A stretch of DNA of 64,000 nucleotides from Acidobacteriota bacterium (GCA_020199775.1 JAIVJZ010000001.1:1-64000), one strand, 5' to 3'. Shown: positions 17,414 through 27,108, counted from the first letter of the stretch. Notes: a model not told the origin generated them from the letters alone. A program made the numbers and translations.

Positions 17414-18769
17414 TCAGTCTTCCAAGACGACCAGCGCGGTCTCGCCGCCGCCGGAGGAGACGTTGCACAGCGAGGACGCGGAGAGGCGGACGAGCGCGCC
17501 TTCCGCCTCTGCGCGAAAGAGGTAGGGGTTGAAATCCACGAACATCTCTTCCCACGCGAGACGATCTTCGGCAAACACCTGCATCCGCACTTTCCGCACG
17601 GGCGCGCGCTCCTGCACGACGTAAGAGGAGGCAAGCGCGTGCGTGATCGCGCGCTCCCAATCGGCCGCGCCCGTCTCCCAACCGATGAGGACGCCCGCCC
17701 CGCCGTAATCGTCGTTCGGCTTCAACACCAGACGCCCGCGCTCGCGCCGCAGTATTTCGACGAGATCGTCTTCGCCGCCGTCGAACGTGGTGAGACCCGG
17801 ACGCACGCGGCGCGTCCACGGAATGTGACGCCGGATCGCGTCGAGTTGCGCGGGCGTAAAGAGGTGCGCGTGGCGCGGATCGCTGAGGACGGCGAAGCCG
17901 AGTTTCTTGTGTGCGAGCTTGGCGCGAAACGGGTTGACCATGCAAACCCTGCGCTCGGCGTAGGCGCGCGAGAGCGGGTGCGTCTCGTCGAACCGCTCAA
18001 GAAACTCGTGTATCACCACGCGCTTGTAGAGGATGTCTATGCGGAAATCCCCGGCGCACAGACGAACGCCGTCGAAGGTCAGGGCGCGCGGGTCGGCGAT
18101 AGCGGTCGGGTAGCCCTCGGCCGTGAAGTAGTCTTGCAGGATGCGAAACTCGCTCTCGGTGGAGACGCCTTCCCAATCGACAATCGCGATCTGCGGGCGT
18201 TCAATCGTGCCGCCCCACTCGCGATAAACTTCGAGCAGCGTCGCGAGCAGACGCGCGTGCGGTCGCGGCAGCCAGTGCGCGTAGCGCGCGAGAAATTCGC
18301 GCATGTGCGGGAGCGTGAAGAGGACTCGTTCGAGTTGCGACTGATCGGCAATGCCTGCCGGGTTCTCCGCGTTGTATTCGAGAAACTGAAACTCTTCGCC
18401 GTTCAAATAGGCGTCGAGCCGACTCGTGACGCAGGCGTAACGGTAGCCGGGATCGAGGCGCGCCATGCGCGCCTCGCGCGGGGTGGGGTCGAGTTCGGCG
18501 AGCAATTCTTCGTCTGCGAGCGCGGCCTCCGTCAGACGCTCGAACGCGCCCGCCAGCACTTGCGCGGCGCGCGCCACCGCGTCGTATTGAGCGCGTGCGA
18601 CGACGAGCGGGCGCAGGAAAGGGCACACGGCGCGCTCGCCGTGGAGCAACCCGAGCGTGTGCTGTTCTTCGGCGAGGCGTGCGCCGAGTTCGGCGTTGAC
18701 GGACGGGTCGTCCGCGATGCGTCGTTCGAGCCACGCGACGGCGGCGGCGACTAGCGTTTGAGATGACAT
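17414..18769 (-). CDS. Circularly permuted ATP-grasp protein
   Basis: This 451-residue protein carries hallmarks of the circularly permuted ATP-grasp family. Typical are FQFLEYNAENPAG in the N-terminal half, and a lysine-bearing LVLKPNDDYGGAGVLIG loop in the C-terminal half. The metal- and nucleotide-binding acidic residues NPYLF and PVRKVRMQVF follow. ATP-grasp enzymes form amide or ester bonds via acyl-phosphate intermediates, often in natural-product or peptide-tailing pathways. No partner enzyme is visible nearby, so substrates cannot be guessed. It is convergent with the DUF4173 gene, with stops about 55 nt apart. Confidence 0.8.
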   Translation of the reverse strand: MSSQTLVAAAVAWLERRIADDPSVNAELGARLAEEQHTLGLLHGERAVCPFLRPLVVARAQYDAVARAAQVLAGAFERLTEAALADEELLAELDPTPREARMARLDPGYRYACVTSRLDAYLNGEEFQFLEYNAENPAGIADQSQLERVLFTLPHMREFLARYAHWLPRPHARLLATLLEVYREWGGTIERPQIAIVDWEGVSTESEFRILQDYFTAEGYPTAIADPRALTFDGVRLCAGDFRIDILYKRVVIHEFLERFDETHPLSRAYAERRVCMVNPFRAKLAHKKLGFAVLSDPRHAHLFTPAQLDAIRRHIPWTRRVRPGLTTFDGGEDDLVEILRRERGRLVLKPNDDYGGAGVLIGWETGAADWERAITHALASSYVVQERAPVRKVRMQVFAEDRLAWEEMFVDFNPYLFRAEAEGALVRLSASSLCNVSSGGGETALVVLED

Positions 18770-18927
18770 GCTGTAACTCCCGCCGGTGGTGCGCGCGTCC
18801 GAGCGTCAGACACGAACGGCCGCGTTCCGATTGGCTAAATGATTTTCAATGTCCGCTCGCAACGGCCGGGGATGCGCGCCGCCGTCGGCGTTGGCGATTA
18901 TCTGCGCGAAGGGCGCGCTTGCCGACC

Positions 18928-21342
18928 TTACAGTAAACGAACTAACAGGTAAACGGCGAGGGCGACGAACGACAGGAGCATAATCCAGAGCAGCAGTCGC
19001 TTCATGGCGCGGACGGGTGACGCGCGCTCAAAAGTGTAAGGCCGGTATGATGACGTTTCCGCCGGTTGATGCTCGCGTGGTCGCTTCTGCCAAAATATGT
19101 CGAGCACGCCGCCGGATTCCCGCACGGATGTCGCCGCGGATTGAGGGGCGGACTGCGCCGTCATGGGTTGAGCGCGTGACGGCGCGGGCGCGCTCGACGA
19201 CATCGCACAAGTCTGACAGAAAGCTTTCCCCGGCGGGTTGCGCGCGCCGCAATTCGCGCACACGACATCACCGCCGCCGGGTTGGGCTTCGGCTACCGCT
19301 GCGGCGTGCTCCAGTCCCGGCGTTCGAGTTTGCGAGTGGCCTTCTGCGTCGTCCGGGTCTGAGATTGCCGGTGTCGGGTGGTAGGTGATGTTGTTCGCCC
19401 GCAGGTGTTGGAAATGGAGCCGGCGCAACTCGGCGGGCGGCAGGTTCTCCGTCGCGCTTTCGGGGAGTGGGGTTTCCCAGTAAGTAGGGCGGACGAAGTT
19501 CGGGCGGCCGAGCGACAGCGCGTATTCCCACTCCTCGCGCACGTAGGCGGAGCGCATTGAGTTGTGCGACCAGAAGAGTTGAAACACGTCCGCCTCTCTG
19601 ATCGCGTCGCGCATCCAACGTTGCCAGTCTTGCCCCGCCCGCAGTTCCGTCAGGTCGCGCAGATATTTGTCGCCGAGCGCGTGAATATGGTGCTCGATCT
19701 GCTCGACGACCGCGCGATCTTTATGTGAGTAGGAGGGGAAGATTTTGCGATATGGCGCGGCTGATGCGGCCACGGCCGGAACTTCTCTGGCCGGACTCAC
19801 GCTCGCGCTGTCCACGCGGATCGCCAGAGGTATGTCGGCGAGAATGAGGCTGCCGAGGAAGACGGTCAGGCGACCGCGCGCCATTCGTCCGTCCAACGAT
19901 GCTGCCGCACGCATCTCGAACTCGACCTTATGCACGCTCTTCCGCCATGAAAAACTCTGGCTCGACGGATTGAATTCACATCCCTCGACATCGGGCACGA
20001 ACGTGACCTCGCTCCTGTGCGGGACGGCGTGCAGACTGTTCTGCTTAACCGCGTCATACTCCGCCGTCTGATCGGCGAGGGCGCGGTCGGCCATGCGTTT
20101 CACCTCCGCCAACGGTTCGGGCTCATCCGGCGGCGCGTCCGGCCGCCGCTTCGACAGGTGCGCGAACGCGAGCAGCATGTGCCAGCGCGCGGGCGCAACC
20201 GCCTCCGGCTGATAGACGGTGAATTGCACATTCTCGTCCGTGTAAAGAGGTTTGTCCGTTGCCGAGGCACCGGCCGCTTGGGGCACGTCGCGGCGTGATT
20301 CGGTTGTGCGCGCCGACCCTCTCCTCCCTCTCTCCGTAGGTAGCCCCCTCACATAGGAAATGTCGGGGCTTGCCATCACATGAGAGTCAGTGCTTTCCCT
20401 CTGCCCCGCTCCGAGCGCATCCCGTAATTCCGACATAAACTCCCCGGCCGTGGCGTGACGATTCTTTCCCTCCTTCGCCAGCGCGCGTTCGACGACGCGT
20501 GCGGCGCGTGCGGGCATCTCCGGCGCGAGTTCCGCTAAGGCCGCGTGCCGACCCGTCAACTGTGTCTGTTCAACCTCGCGGGGCGTCAACCCTTCGTAAG
20601 GTTTGCGCTCACACACCAACTCGTATGAAATCACGCCCAGACTATAAACATCACCGCGACCGCCCTCCGGGGTCGCCGTCCCGTCGCGCCGAAGTTCCGG
20701 CGCGACGTAAGGCGCGGCGGCCTCCATATACAACTCGCGTGTAGTCGAAAAGTCGCCGCGCGTGTGTCCGGCAAATCGCCGGTTGAAGATGAAAGGCAGC
20801 AGCTTGACGGAGGGGAGATTGTTTTCAGTGCGCCCGATCATGATGTCGGCGGGCGTCAGGAAATCACAGGCGATGCCGTGCGCCCGCGCCGCGTCGAGCG
20901 CACCGGCTACCGGCGCGAGCGCTTCGCACATCTCACGGGGCGTGAAACGATTGTGCTCTCGTAGTTCCTTGTCGAGCGTCCGCCCCTCGGCGTAATCCAT
21001 CAACATGTATTCGGGGTGCAGGTCGTAGATCGTGACGGCGTTCGGATGGCTGAAGTTGAGCGCGGCCTGCCACTCGTCCCGGTAACGTTCCCGCCACACG
21101 GCGATCTCGCCGCGCAGTTCGGGTCTGAACATCTTCACCGCCATGCGGCGGCCGAGCAAAACATCGCGGGCGCGGTAGAGGTCGCCGGTGCGCGTCTGTG
21201 CGATCAACGCTTCGATCTCGTAACGATCATCGAGTAGTTGCCCGGCGGTCGAGGTGACGGTCTGTTGCAAAGGCGTCCCGTCGTGCGGACAGAAAGCGAT
21301 CTCGTCTGTGTGCGTGCGTCGGCAGGTGAGGCAGATTTTCAT
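18928..21342 (-). CDS. Zinc ribbon-pseudokinase-TIR-zinc ribbon membrane protein
   Basis: The 804-residue protein has this order: zinc ribbon (C4, C7, C18 and others, residues 4-24); Ser/Thr kinase fold (about 40-310); linker; a beta-rich domain (about 370-510: NVQFTVYQPEAVAP, LTVFLGSLILADIPL); TIR-like domain (about 530-655, beginning YRKIFPSYSHKD); a second zinc ribbon (C695, C698, C709, C712); and a C-terminal membrane helix (780-802). The kinase keeps Lys70 (MAVK), APE (YVAPE) and DVYSLGV. It lacks the HRD aspartate (CDFLTPADI at 159-167) and DFG (LLPFIF), so it should be inactive. A glutamate in VREEWEYAL (about E604) matches the catalytic Glu of NAD-cleaving TIR domains. An NAD-linked or immune signalling role is inferred. 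The start has a weak ribosome site. Confidence 0.9.
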   Translation of the reverse strand: MKICLTCRRTHTDEIAFCPHDGTPLQQTVTSTAGQLLDDRYEIEALIAQTRTGDLYRARDVLLGRRMAVKMFRPELRGEIAVWRERYRDEWQAALNFSHPNAVTIYDLHPEYMLMDYAEGRTLDKELREHNRFTPREMCEALAPVAGALDAARAHGIACDFLTPADIMIGRTENNLPSVKLLPFIFNRRFAGHTRGDFSTTRELYMEAAAPYVAPELRRDGTATPEGGRGDVYSLGVISYELVCERKPYEGLTPREVEQTQLTGRHAALAELAPEMPARAARVVERALAKEGKNRHATAGEFMSELRDALGAGQRESTDSHVMASPDISYVRGLPTERGRRGSARTTESRRDVPQAAGASATDKPLYTDENVQFTVYQPEAVAPARWHMLLAFAHLSKRRPDAPPDEPEPLAEVKRMADRALADQTAEYDAVKQNSLHAVPHRSEVTFVPDVEGCEFNPSSQSFSWRKSVHKVEFEMRAAASLDGRMARGRLTVFLGSLILADIPLAIRVDSASVSPAREVPAVAASAAPYRKIFPSYSHKDRAVVEQIEHHIHALGDKYLRDLTELRAGQDWQRWMRDAIREADVFQLFWSHNSMRSAYVREEWEYALSLGRPNFVRPTYWETPLPESATENLPPAELRRLHFQHLRANNITYHPTPAISDPDDAEGHSQTRTPGLEHAAAVAEAQPGGGDVVCANCGARNPPGKAFCQTCAMSSSAPAPSRAQPMTAQSAPQSAATSVRESGGVLDIFWQKRPREHQPAETSSYRPYTFERASPVRAMKRLLLWIMLLSFVALAVYLLVRLL

Positions 21343-21584
21343 GGCGTTGACTCGGGCGACCCCGTGGCGGGCGGGGCGGGTTGAAGCGGGCGAGCCGGGA
21401 TTATAGAACGGCCATAGGACAAATGAAACAAATAGTTGCGTTGGCGAGTTCGCCGGGAGTTGGTCTAAGATAGCGGGCAGCTGAAAAAACGGGTGACAAT
21501 TCAATTCGGCAACGTGCGCCGTCGGAAGACGTACACGCCGCTTGCCGGGACACGCGGCGAACTCGACCGGGAGGGGTGGCGAAG

Positions 21585-23033
21585 ATGTTGAAACGCGGGC
21601 GAAAGAATCTGGCCTTCGTGTTGGCCGCGACGTTCGTGCTGGGGCAGTTGGGTTGCAGTAACCTGTTTTCGGGTCGCGACTCAGGCGCGCAGGGCGGCAA
21701 GCCCGCGCCGCATTTTGAACCCGGCTTCAACCTCTTCAGCCCCGAACAGGACATCGAACTCGGCAAACGTTCGGCCCAAGAGATCGCGCAACAGATGCCG
21801 CTCCTGAACGACGAGCCAATCGTGACTTACGTCCGTCAACTCGGCGCGAACCTCGCGTCGCGCGCGTCCGGCCACAAGTTCCCTTACCAGTTCAACGTCG
21901 TGGCGACGAAAGAGTTGAACGCGTTCGCGCTGCCGGGCGGTTTCATCTTCATCAACGCGGGCGCAATCGCGGCGGCGAAGAACGAGGGCGAACTCGCCGG
22001 CGTCATCGCGCACGAGATCACACACGTCGCGCTGCGCCACGGGACGAATCAAGCCTCGAAAGCCTACATCGCGCAGAAGGGCTTGGGCGTCATCGGCGCG
22101 ATCACGGGCGACGATTCCGACCTCGGCCAAGTCATCAACTCCATCGGCGGCGCGGGCGCGAACGTGCTCTTCCTGCGCTTCGGCCGCACGGCCGAGAAGC
22201 AAGCCGACCTCGAAGGCGCGCGCATCATGGCCGAGTCCGGTTATGACCCGCGCGACATGGCGAACTTCTTCAAGACGCTCCAATCTCAGGGCGGCCAGCG
22301 CACGCCCGAATTTTTGAGCGACCACCCAGACCCCGGCAACCGCGTCGCCGCGATCACGAACGCGCTCCCGTCTTTGCGCGTGAGCGACAAGCCCGTGCGC
22401 GACACGCAGGCTTTCAATCAGGTCAAGGCGCGTCTCGAAGGACGCCGCGCGGCAGGCTCGCTCGCCTCGACCGCCGAACCCGCGCGGACAGGCCCGCGCG
22501 ACCCGACGAACAACACTTCCGGCGTAGCCCGCCCCGAACGGCCCGCCGCGTCCTTTCAACCCTTCCGCGCGGGCGACAACTCTTTCGCCTTCCAGTATCC
22601 CGCCAACTGGGACGCGCTCTCCGCGGGCGACGACGGCGACGCGCAAATGATCTTCGCGCCCAAAGGCGCATACGGGAAACTGGGCGACGCGCTCGTCGTC
22701 ACGCACGGCATCTTCATCGGCGCGGTCGCGCCCGCCGCGAGCGATCTGGCGCGCGCCAACGAGACTTACGTCCAACAGCAACTCGACATCAACGCGGACT
22801 TCCGCGTCGTGCGCCAGCCGCAACGCATCCAGATCGGCGGCCGCGAAGGTTACGCCACGATGCTCGCGGGGCCTTCGGTCGTCACCGGCGTCACCGAAGT
22901 TGACATCATCTACACGACGGCCACCGCCGACGGGCGACTCTTTTACCTGATCACGATGGCTCCCGAAGACGAGTTTGAATCCTACCAACCCGCCTTCCAA
23001 CAGATCATGGGCAGCCTGCAACTGGCGCGATAA
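21585..23033 (+). CDS. M48-family metallopeptidase, probable lipoprotein
   Basis: This 482-residue protein has the HExxH zinc motif H143-E144-I-T-H147 in GVIAHEITHVALRHG. The third ligand is a glutamate in AEKQADLEGARIM. This is the BepA/LoiP type of M48 peptidase acting on the outer membrane or periplasm. The N terminus is a basic stretch, a hydrophobic core and LGQLGC at Cys24, consistent with a lipoprotein. GGGAGGGG lies 8 nt before the ATG; a GTG at 21576 is also possible. The C-terminal part (about 320-480) contains a second fold with PANWDALSAGDDGDAQMIF, seen in similar Acidobacterial proteins. A terminator hairpin follows the stop. Confidence 0.9.
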   Translation: MLKRGRKNLAFVLAATFVLGQLGCSNLFSGRDSGAQGGKPAPHFEPGFNLFSPEQDIELGKRSAQEIAQQMPLLNDEPIVTYVRQLGANLASRASGHKFPYQFNVVATKELNAFALPGGFIFINAGAIAAAKNEGELAGVIAHEITHVALRHGTNQASKAYIAQKGLGVIGAITGDDSDLGQVINSIGGAGANVLFLRFGRTAEKQADLEGARIMAESGYDPRDMANFFKTLQSQGGQRTPEFLSDHPDPGNRVAAITNALPSLRVSDKPVRDTQAFNQVKARLEGRRAAGSLASTAEPARTGPRDPTNNTSGVARPERPAASFQPFRAGDNSFAFQYPANWDALSAGDDGDAQMIFAPKGAYGKLGDALVVTHGIFIGAVAPAASDLARANETYVQQQLDINADFRVVRQPQRIQIGGREGYATMLAGPSVVTGVTEVDIIYTTATADGRLFYLITMAPEDEFESYQPAFQQIMGSLQLAR

Positions 23034-23040
23034 AAAGTGT

Positions 23041-23068
23041 GGCGGACGACACGTTGATGTCATCCGCC
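23041..23068 (+). terminator. Terminator hairpin after the M48 gene
   Basis: GGCGGACGACA (23041-23051) pairs with TGTCATCCGCC (23058-23068), with one G-U pair and a 6-nt loop. It starts 8 nt after the stop codon of the M48 gene. Only a short, mixed T-run follows. Confidence 0.7.
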
Positions 23069-23136
23069 GCTTTCGTTGAAGATTGATGAGAAGGACGCCC
23101 CTCGTCGGGCGTTCCGTTTGAAGAACTGTTGAGAGA

Positions 23137-23394
23137 CTACTGACGATGCTCTTTGTGCGCCTCCGCGTAAATGCGAAGGGCAGCGTTGATGCGTTGCTGA
23201 AACTCTCCGCCCTGCGCCCGAAACTATTCCAACACGTCCGCATCGACGTTGACGGTAACGGACACTTTCTCAGGCACACGCAATTTAGCATTGGCGAAAA
23301 AGGTTTCGTCCAGTGGTGGAATATCCGAGGTGTCGATCTCTTCGTCAGTCATCTCGTCAACTCGCGTCCAGTTGGTCTTTGACGGCTTCTTCAA
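23137..23394 (-). pseudogene. brnA: BrnA-type antitoxin gene with an internal stop
   Basis: The reading frame encodes KKPSKTNWTRVDEMTDEEI, then DTSDIPPLDETFFANAKLRV and VTVNVDADVLE. A TAG at 23224-23226 follows. After it the same frame goes on with FRAQGGEFQQRINAALRIY and AEAHKEHRQ before a normal stop at 23137-23139. BrnA antitoxins have tryptophan exactly at the TAG (VLEWFRAQG), so TGG became TAG. The helical DNA-binding tail is lost unless the stop is read through. I suggest the TTG at 23392-23394, with GGAG just upstream, as start; the frame is open to 23451 across the end of hicA. No brnT toxin is next to it, so it looks like an orphan relic. Confidence 0.75.
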
Positions 23395-23422
23395 ATCTGT
23401 CTCCGTAACGTTGAATGAATGC

Positions 23423-23629
23423 CTACAAATCACTCTCAGAGAGGCCAGCAAGTTTCATCAGATGCCTGAGCAAACCTGTTTTGAGAGTTTGATTACCGTG
23501 AATCGGAATGGAAAGCCGAGTATTGCTTCCGGCTTTCCCGTAAACATGGTGGCTACCCTGCACGCGTAGCAAAGACCAACCGTGATGCTCAAGCAACTTG
23601 GCGAACTCTTTACCGGAAACCGACTTCAT
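23423..23629 (-). CDS. hicA: HicA-type mRNA interferase toxin
   Basis: This 68-residue protein has the HicA double-stranded RNA-binding fold: VSGKEFAKLLEHHGWSLLRV, followed by QGSHHVYGKAG, with the catalytic histidine in GSHH, then SIPIHGNQTLKTGLLRHLMK. HicA cleaves mRNA and is neutralised by HicB. The ATG overlaps the hicB stop by 4 nt (ATGA), so the pair is translationally coupled with antitoxin first. A broken brnA lies downstream on the same strand. Confidence 0.93.
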   Translation of the reverse strand: MKSVSGKEFAKLLEHHGWSLLRVQGSHHVYGKAGSNTRLSIPIHGNQTLKTGLLRHLMKLAGLSESDL

Positions 23630-23829
23630 ACGGCGATTTCCAGCACGCGATCATGCTCCCGCATTTCTGTCGGTGATACATCAACTGATAAGCAGCCTTC
23701 GACCGCCTCATAGAGGTTTTGCAGCAACTCCTCGAACGTTTCGCCTTGCGTTGCGCATCCGGGAATGGAAGGAACTTCCGCCCAGTAGCCACCCTCCTCC
23801 GCTTCATGCACGATAACTTTGAGTTTCAT
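23626..23829 (-). CDS. hicB: HicB-type antitoxin
   Basis: The 67-residue protein is a partial RNase H-like HicB fold: KVIVHEAEEGGYWAEVPSIP, then GCATQGETFEELLQNLYEAV. HicB binds and inhibits HicA; full-length HicB usually has a C-terminal DNA-binding domain, which is absent in this short form. It is the first gene of the hicB-hicA pair on the minus strand. The ribosome site (GGGAAACG) is weak. Confidence 0.92.
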   Translation of the reverse strand: MKLKVIVHEAEEGGYWAEVPSIPGCATQGETFEELLQNLYEAVEGCLSVDVSPTEMREHDRVLEIAV

Positions 23830-23864
23830 CTTTTCGTTTCCCTGCTCAATGAGCGCAAATGACC

Positions 23865-25949
23865 TTAACGCGCGCCCGTGATCTCTTCGGCCAGTTTCTC
23901 CGCGCCGTAGAGTTTTCTTAACGCCTCGATGATCGCCATGCTGTGGACGGCGACGGCGCGGCCGCCCTCCTCGTCGTCAACGTAGACGTAACGGTTCGGG
24001 AGCTTTTGGAGGTTGCTGTCGAAATTAAGCCCGACGATTTCGGCGTTGCGGTTGACGACGGGCGAGCCGGAGTTGCCGCCGATGGTGTCGGCCGTGTAGA
24101 CGAAGTTGAGGGGCGTGGAGAGATCGAGCTTGTTGCGCCCTTCGCGGTAGCGCGCGGGCAGATCGAAGGGCGGCTTTTCGCCGAAACTCTCGGCGCGGTC
24201 GTAGAGGCCGTAGAAGGTCGTCTTGAAGGGAACGAGCGTGGTGTCTTCGCTGTAGCCTTTGACCGCGCCGTAGGAGAGGCGCAGCGTGAAGGTGGCGTCG
24301 GGCGCGGCCGTCTTGCCGTAGGCGGCGAAGCGCGACTTCGCGATGCGCTGTCCCGCGCTCGCGTCGACGCTCTGGATGTTCTCTTCGCTCCACGCGCGCA
24401 GTTCGCGATAGACGGGTTCGATGCGGCGCGCGAGCGCGATCAACGGATCGTCGGACTTGGCGATGGCGTCCGCGCCGCCTTCAAAGAGACTTTTACGCAC
24501 GGCCACGTCCGTCAGTTTAGTCCCCGTCACGACCTGCCGTGCGACCTGTGCGGGCGTCGCGCCCGCGAGCGCGGCGCGGATAAAGGGGTCGTCGTTGCCG
24601 AGCGTCTTCTGCCCCTCTTCGAGCCACGCGGCGAGCGCGGCCTCTTCCAGATCGGGATAGATGGGCGCGGGCGAGAAGAGATTCACTTTGAGGGCTTCGA
24701 GGCGCGCGTCGCGAAACTCGTCGTAGCGGCTCGCGTTGGGCTTGCGTATCTCTTCGGCATAGCGCACGAGCGTCGAGGCGAGCGAGCCGAGACGCGAGGG
24801 CGTGGCGATTGAACTGAAGGCGATACGTTTGGCATATTTCGGCAGCCCGCCGTAAGCCTTCGCCACCTGATCCCACGCCGAGCCGTAAGCCTGCTGCCAT
24901 TCGGGGTTGGCCGCAATCGCGGCGCGCAGAGCCTTCTCTTCGGCCTCCTTCTTTCCAAAGAGGCGCGGGTTCAGGAGTCCGGCCTGTTGGCTCTCCAGAC
25001 GCTTGATCGAGTTTTCGAGCGAGCGGCGCGTCGAATTGGCGCGGCGCGCCTGCTCCGCGCCCGCGGCGGCGAAGCGGCTGAGCGCGTCGCGGCGCGACGA
25101 CAAGACCTGCATCTGGAGGGGATTGCCGAGGTCGCGTTGATACTGTAGCTGCGCGTTGGTCAGGAGGCGATTGGTCGTGCCGGGGTTGCCGGAGGCGACG
25201 ACGAACTCTCCGTCGGACGGCCCTTTGGCCGACCACTTGAAGAAGTGTTCCGTGCGCGCGGGCTGATTGTTTTCGTAGACGCGCAGGAACGTCACGTCGA
25301 GGTCGTGGCGCGGAAAGGTGAAGTTGTCGTAGTCGCCGCCGTAGTAAGCGATCTGCTCTTCGGGCGCGAAGACGAGGCGCACGTCCGTGTATTTCTTGTA
25401 GCGGTAGACCCAGTACTCGCCGCCGCTGTAGAGCGTCACCACGTCGCTCTTGAGTTTCGTCGTCTCGGTCGATTCCTTCTCGATGGCGGCCATCGCGGCC
25501 TTGCGCTGCTCGTTGGCTTCCTTGTCGGAAGCATTCGCCTTGACCGCGCCCTGCACGCGCGCCGTCACGTCTTCGTAAGAGACGAGCACGTTGATCTCCA
25601 GATCGGGGCACTTCAACTCTTCGGCGTTCGTGCGCGCGTAGAAACCGTCTTTGACGAGATCGCGCTCCTTGGTCGAGAGCTTGGCGAGTTGCCCGCCCGC
25701 GACGTGTTGATTGGTCATCACGAGGCCGTTCACTGATACGAACGAGCCGCTCCCGCCGTCCTGCAAACGCACGGAGGCGAGCCGGACGTGGTCGAGCCAT
25801 TCTTTCGTCGGCTCGAAGTTGTAACGCTCCTTCCACTGTTTCAGCGGCGGGTTATCGAAAGTCCACATGCCTTCGTCGGCGCGCACGGCCGTGGCGGGCA
25901 GCGACAGCAAAATTGACAGGGACAGCACAAAAGCGACGACTCTCTTCAT
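23865..25949 (-). CDS. S46-family dipeptidyl peptidase (DPP7/DPP11-like)
   Basis: This 694-residue exported serine peptidase begins with a signal peptide (residues 1-24, AVRA-D). I chose the ATG at 25947-25949, with GGAG upstream. The S46 catalytic triad segments are visible: the histidine in [12 protein letters not shown] (H82), the aspartate near [15 protein letters not shown], and the serine in [13 protein letters not shown]46 enzymes remove dipeptides from peptide N termini in the periplasm. In DPP7 and DPP11 the histidine box reads TNHHC; here it reads TNQHV, a natural variation. Substrate preference (hydrophobic or acidic) cannot be determined. It lies downstream of no close partner; hicBA follows it. 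Confidence 0.92.
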   Translation of the reverse strand: MKRVVAFVLSLSILLSLPATAVRADEGMWTFDNPPLKQWKERYNFEPTKEWLDHVRLASVRLQDGGSGSFVSVNGLVMTNQHVAGGQLAKLSTKERDLVKDGFYARTNAEELKCPDLEINVLVSYEDVTARVQGAVKANASDKEANEQRKAAMAAIEKESTETTKLKSDVVTLYSGGEYWVYRYKKYTDVRLVFAPEEQIAYYGGDYDNFTFPRHDLDVTFLRVYENNQPARTEHFFKWSAKGPSDGEFVVASGNPGTTNRLLTNAQLQYQRDLGNPLQMQVLSSRRDALSRFAAAGAEQARRANSTRRSLENSIKRLESQQAGLLNPRLFGKKEAEEKALRAAIAANPEWQQAYGSAWDQVAKAYGGLPKYAKRIAFSSIATPSRLGSLASTLVRYAEEIRKPNASRYDEFRDARLEALKVNLFSPAPIYPDLEEAALAAWLEEGQKTLGNDDPFIRAALAGATPAQVARQVVTGTKLTDVAVRKSLFEGGADAIAKSDDPLIALARRIEPVYRELRAWSEENIQSVDASAGQRIAKSRFAAYGKTAAPDATFTLRLSYGAVKGYSEDTTLVPFKTTFYGLYDRAESFGEKPPFDLPARYREGRNKLDLSTPLNFVYTADTIGGNSGSPVVNRNAEIVGLNFDSNLQKLPNRYVYVDDEEGGRAVAVHSMAIIEALRKLYGAEKLAEEITGAR

Positions 25950-26201
25950 TGGCTCAACTCCGTTTATTCGGGACAAAATTTGCAGGGAGAAAAATGGGTT
26001 TTCGTAACGAGGGATATTATACCCGAGCGGACAACCGCAGACACGCGCGGACGCACGCGAGAGTGAGAGATTTTATCCGGCGTCAATAAAAGATCGCGCG
26101 CGTGCCCCGCAATTTTATTCGCCGCCCCGGAAAAAATACTGAAATACGCGCGGCTATGAGCATTTCCTCTTAGATAAGAACATCAAGGAGAGAAACAGAC
26201 G

Positions 26202-26942
26202 ATGACCAAACTCTTATCAAAAATTGCGTTAAATGCCGCGGCGTTGTTGTTGATCGGTTTTAGCGCGAACAGCGCATACGCGGACGGCCTCGTGCTGTTG
26301 GGCACCGACCTGCAACACCCGTGCGGTGTGGGACGCGGCTGCGGCGACGCGCGCGCTCCTCACGTCCTGTCAATTCAAAATCACACGACGGCCACCGGCG
26401 CGGTCGGCAGATCGACCACTTCGCCCTCCACCGACGTGCGCACCGGCGACTGGACGCGCGGCAGCAACACGCAGACCGTCAGTCTCACCGAGATCGGCGC
26501 GACGCAGGCCAGCGACATCCGCATCTACTTCGACATCATCGAGCCGTTCGCCGATAAGAAAAGCGATGTCACGCTCAATTCTCTGATTTTGACCGCCTTC
26601 AACGAAGAGGGAACGGAAATCTTCAGGGCGTCGCTCATCGGTACGCCTACGGATTTTCAGATGGTCGGCAACGGGCAAGGCACTTCGGACTACACGTTCG
26701 GACTTGATGCGACGGCGGCAGCGCGCTTACAGGCCGCAATTGCTGCGAACCCGAATTTGCGCCTCGGCCTGATCGCCAGCGTTTCGAGAGCGGACGGCGG
26801 GCCTGAGAGTTTCTTCATCGGCTCGGCCACGGAACCTGTTCCCGAACCGGCCACGATGATTCTGCTCGGGACGGGGCTGGCCGGTGTCGCGGCGAAGGTG
26901 CGGCGCAGGCGGAAGGCCAAAGCGGAAGAACTCGATAACTAA
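26202..26942 (+). CDS. PEP-CTERM sorting-domain exported protein
   Basis: The 246-residue protein has a signal peptide (MTKLLSKIALNAAALLLIGF, cleavage near ANSAYA-D). Its C-terminal tripartite sorting signal is VPEPAT, then the helix MILLGTGLAGVAAKV, then RRRRKAK (about 213-239). Such proteins are cut by an exosortase (EpsH type) and often end in the extracellular matrix. The middle domain is unrecognised. AAGGAG lies upstream of the ATG. A strong terminator follows. No exosortase gene is in the window. Confidence 0.92.
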   Translation: MTKLLSKIALNAAALLLIGFSANSAYADGLVLLGTDLQHPCGVGRGCGDARAPHVLSIQNHTTATGAVGRSTTSPSTDVRTGDWTRGSNTQTVSLTEIGATQASDIRIYFDIIEPFADKKSDVTLNSLILTAFNEEGTEIFRASLIGTPTDFQMVGNGQGTSDYTFGLDATAAARLQAAIAANPNLRLGLIASVSRADGGPESFFIGSATEPVPEPATMILLGTGLAGVAAKVRRRRKAKAEELDN

Positions 26943-26980
26943 TCAATTGTCTCCAATTCTGTTTCTCCGAACAGGCGAAG

Positions 26981-27026
26981 AAAAGAGGCGAGCGGTCGCG
27001 AATCCCGCTCGCCTCTTTTCTTTTTT
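26981..27026 (+). terminator. Rho-independent terminator after the PEP-CTERM gene
   Basis: AAAAGAGGCGAGCGG (26981-26995) pairs perfectly with 27005-27019. A 9-nt loop separates the arms. TTTTCTTTTTTC follows the stem. It lies 39 nt past the stop codon. Confidence 0.92.
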
Positions 27027-27108
27027 CTTTTGCGCCCGCCCCCGATTACGCAAACGAAAGATGCGCGGGCTGCCTGCCTGCCCGCAGAAAGCCCCGCACA
27101 CCCGAAAG

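Noticed and set aside
21343..21504. Extended N terminus for the pseudokinase-TIR protein
   Set aside because: The extra 54 residues are non-domain sequence and the internal ATG is directly followed by the conserved zinc ribbon.
26202..26942. PEP-CTERM protein as a cyclic-peptide or CRISPR-linked gene
   Set aside because: The C-terminal signal fully explains it; no neighbouring gene supports another role.
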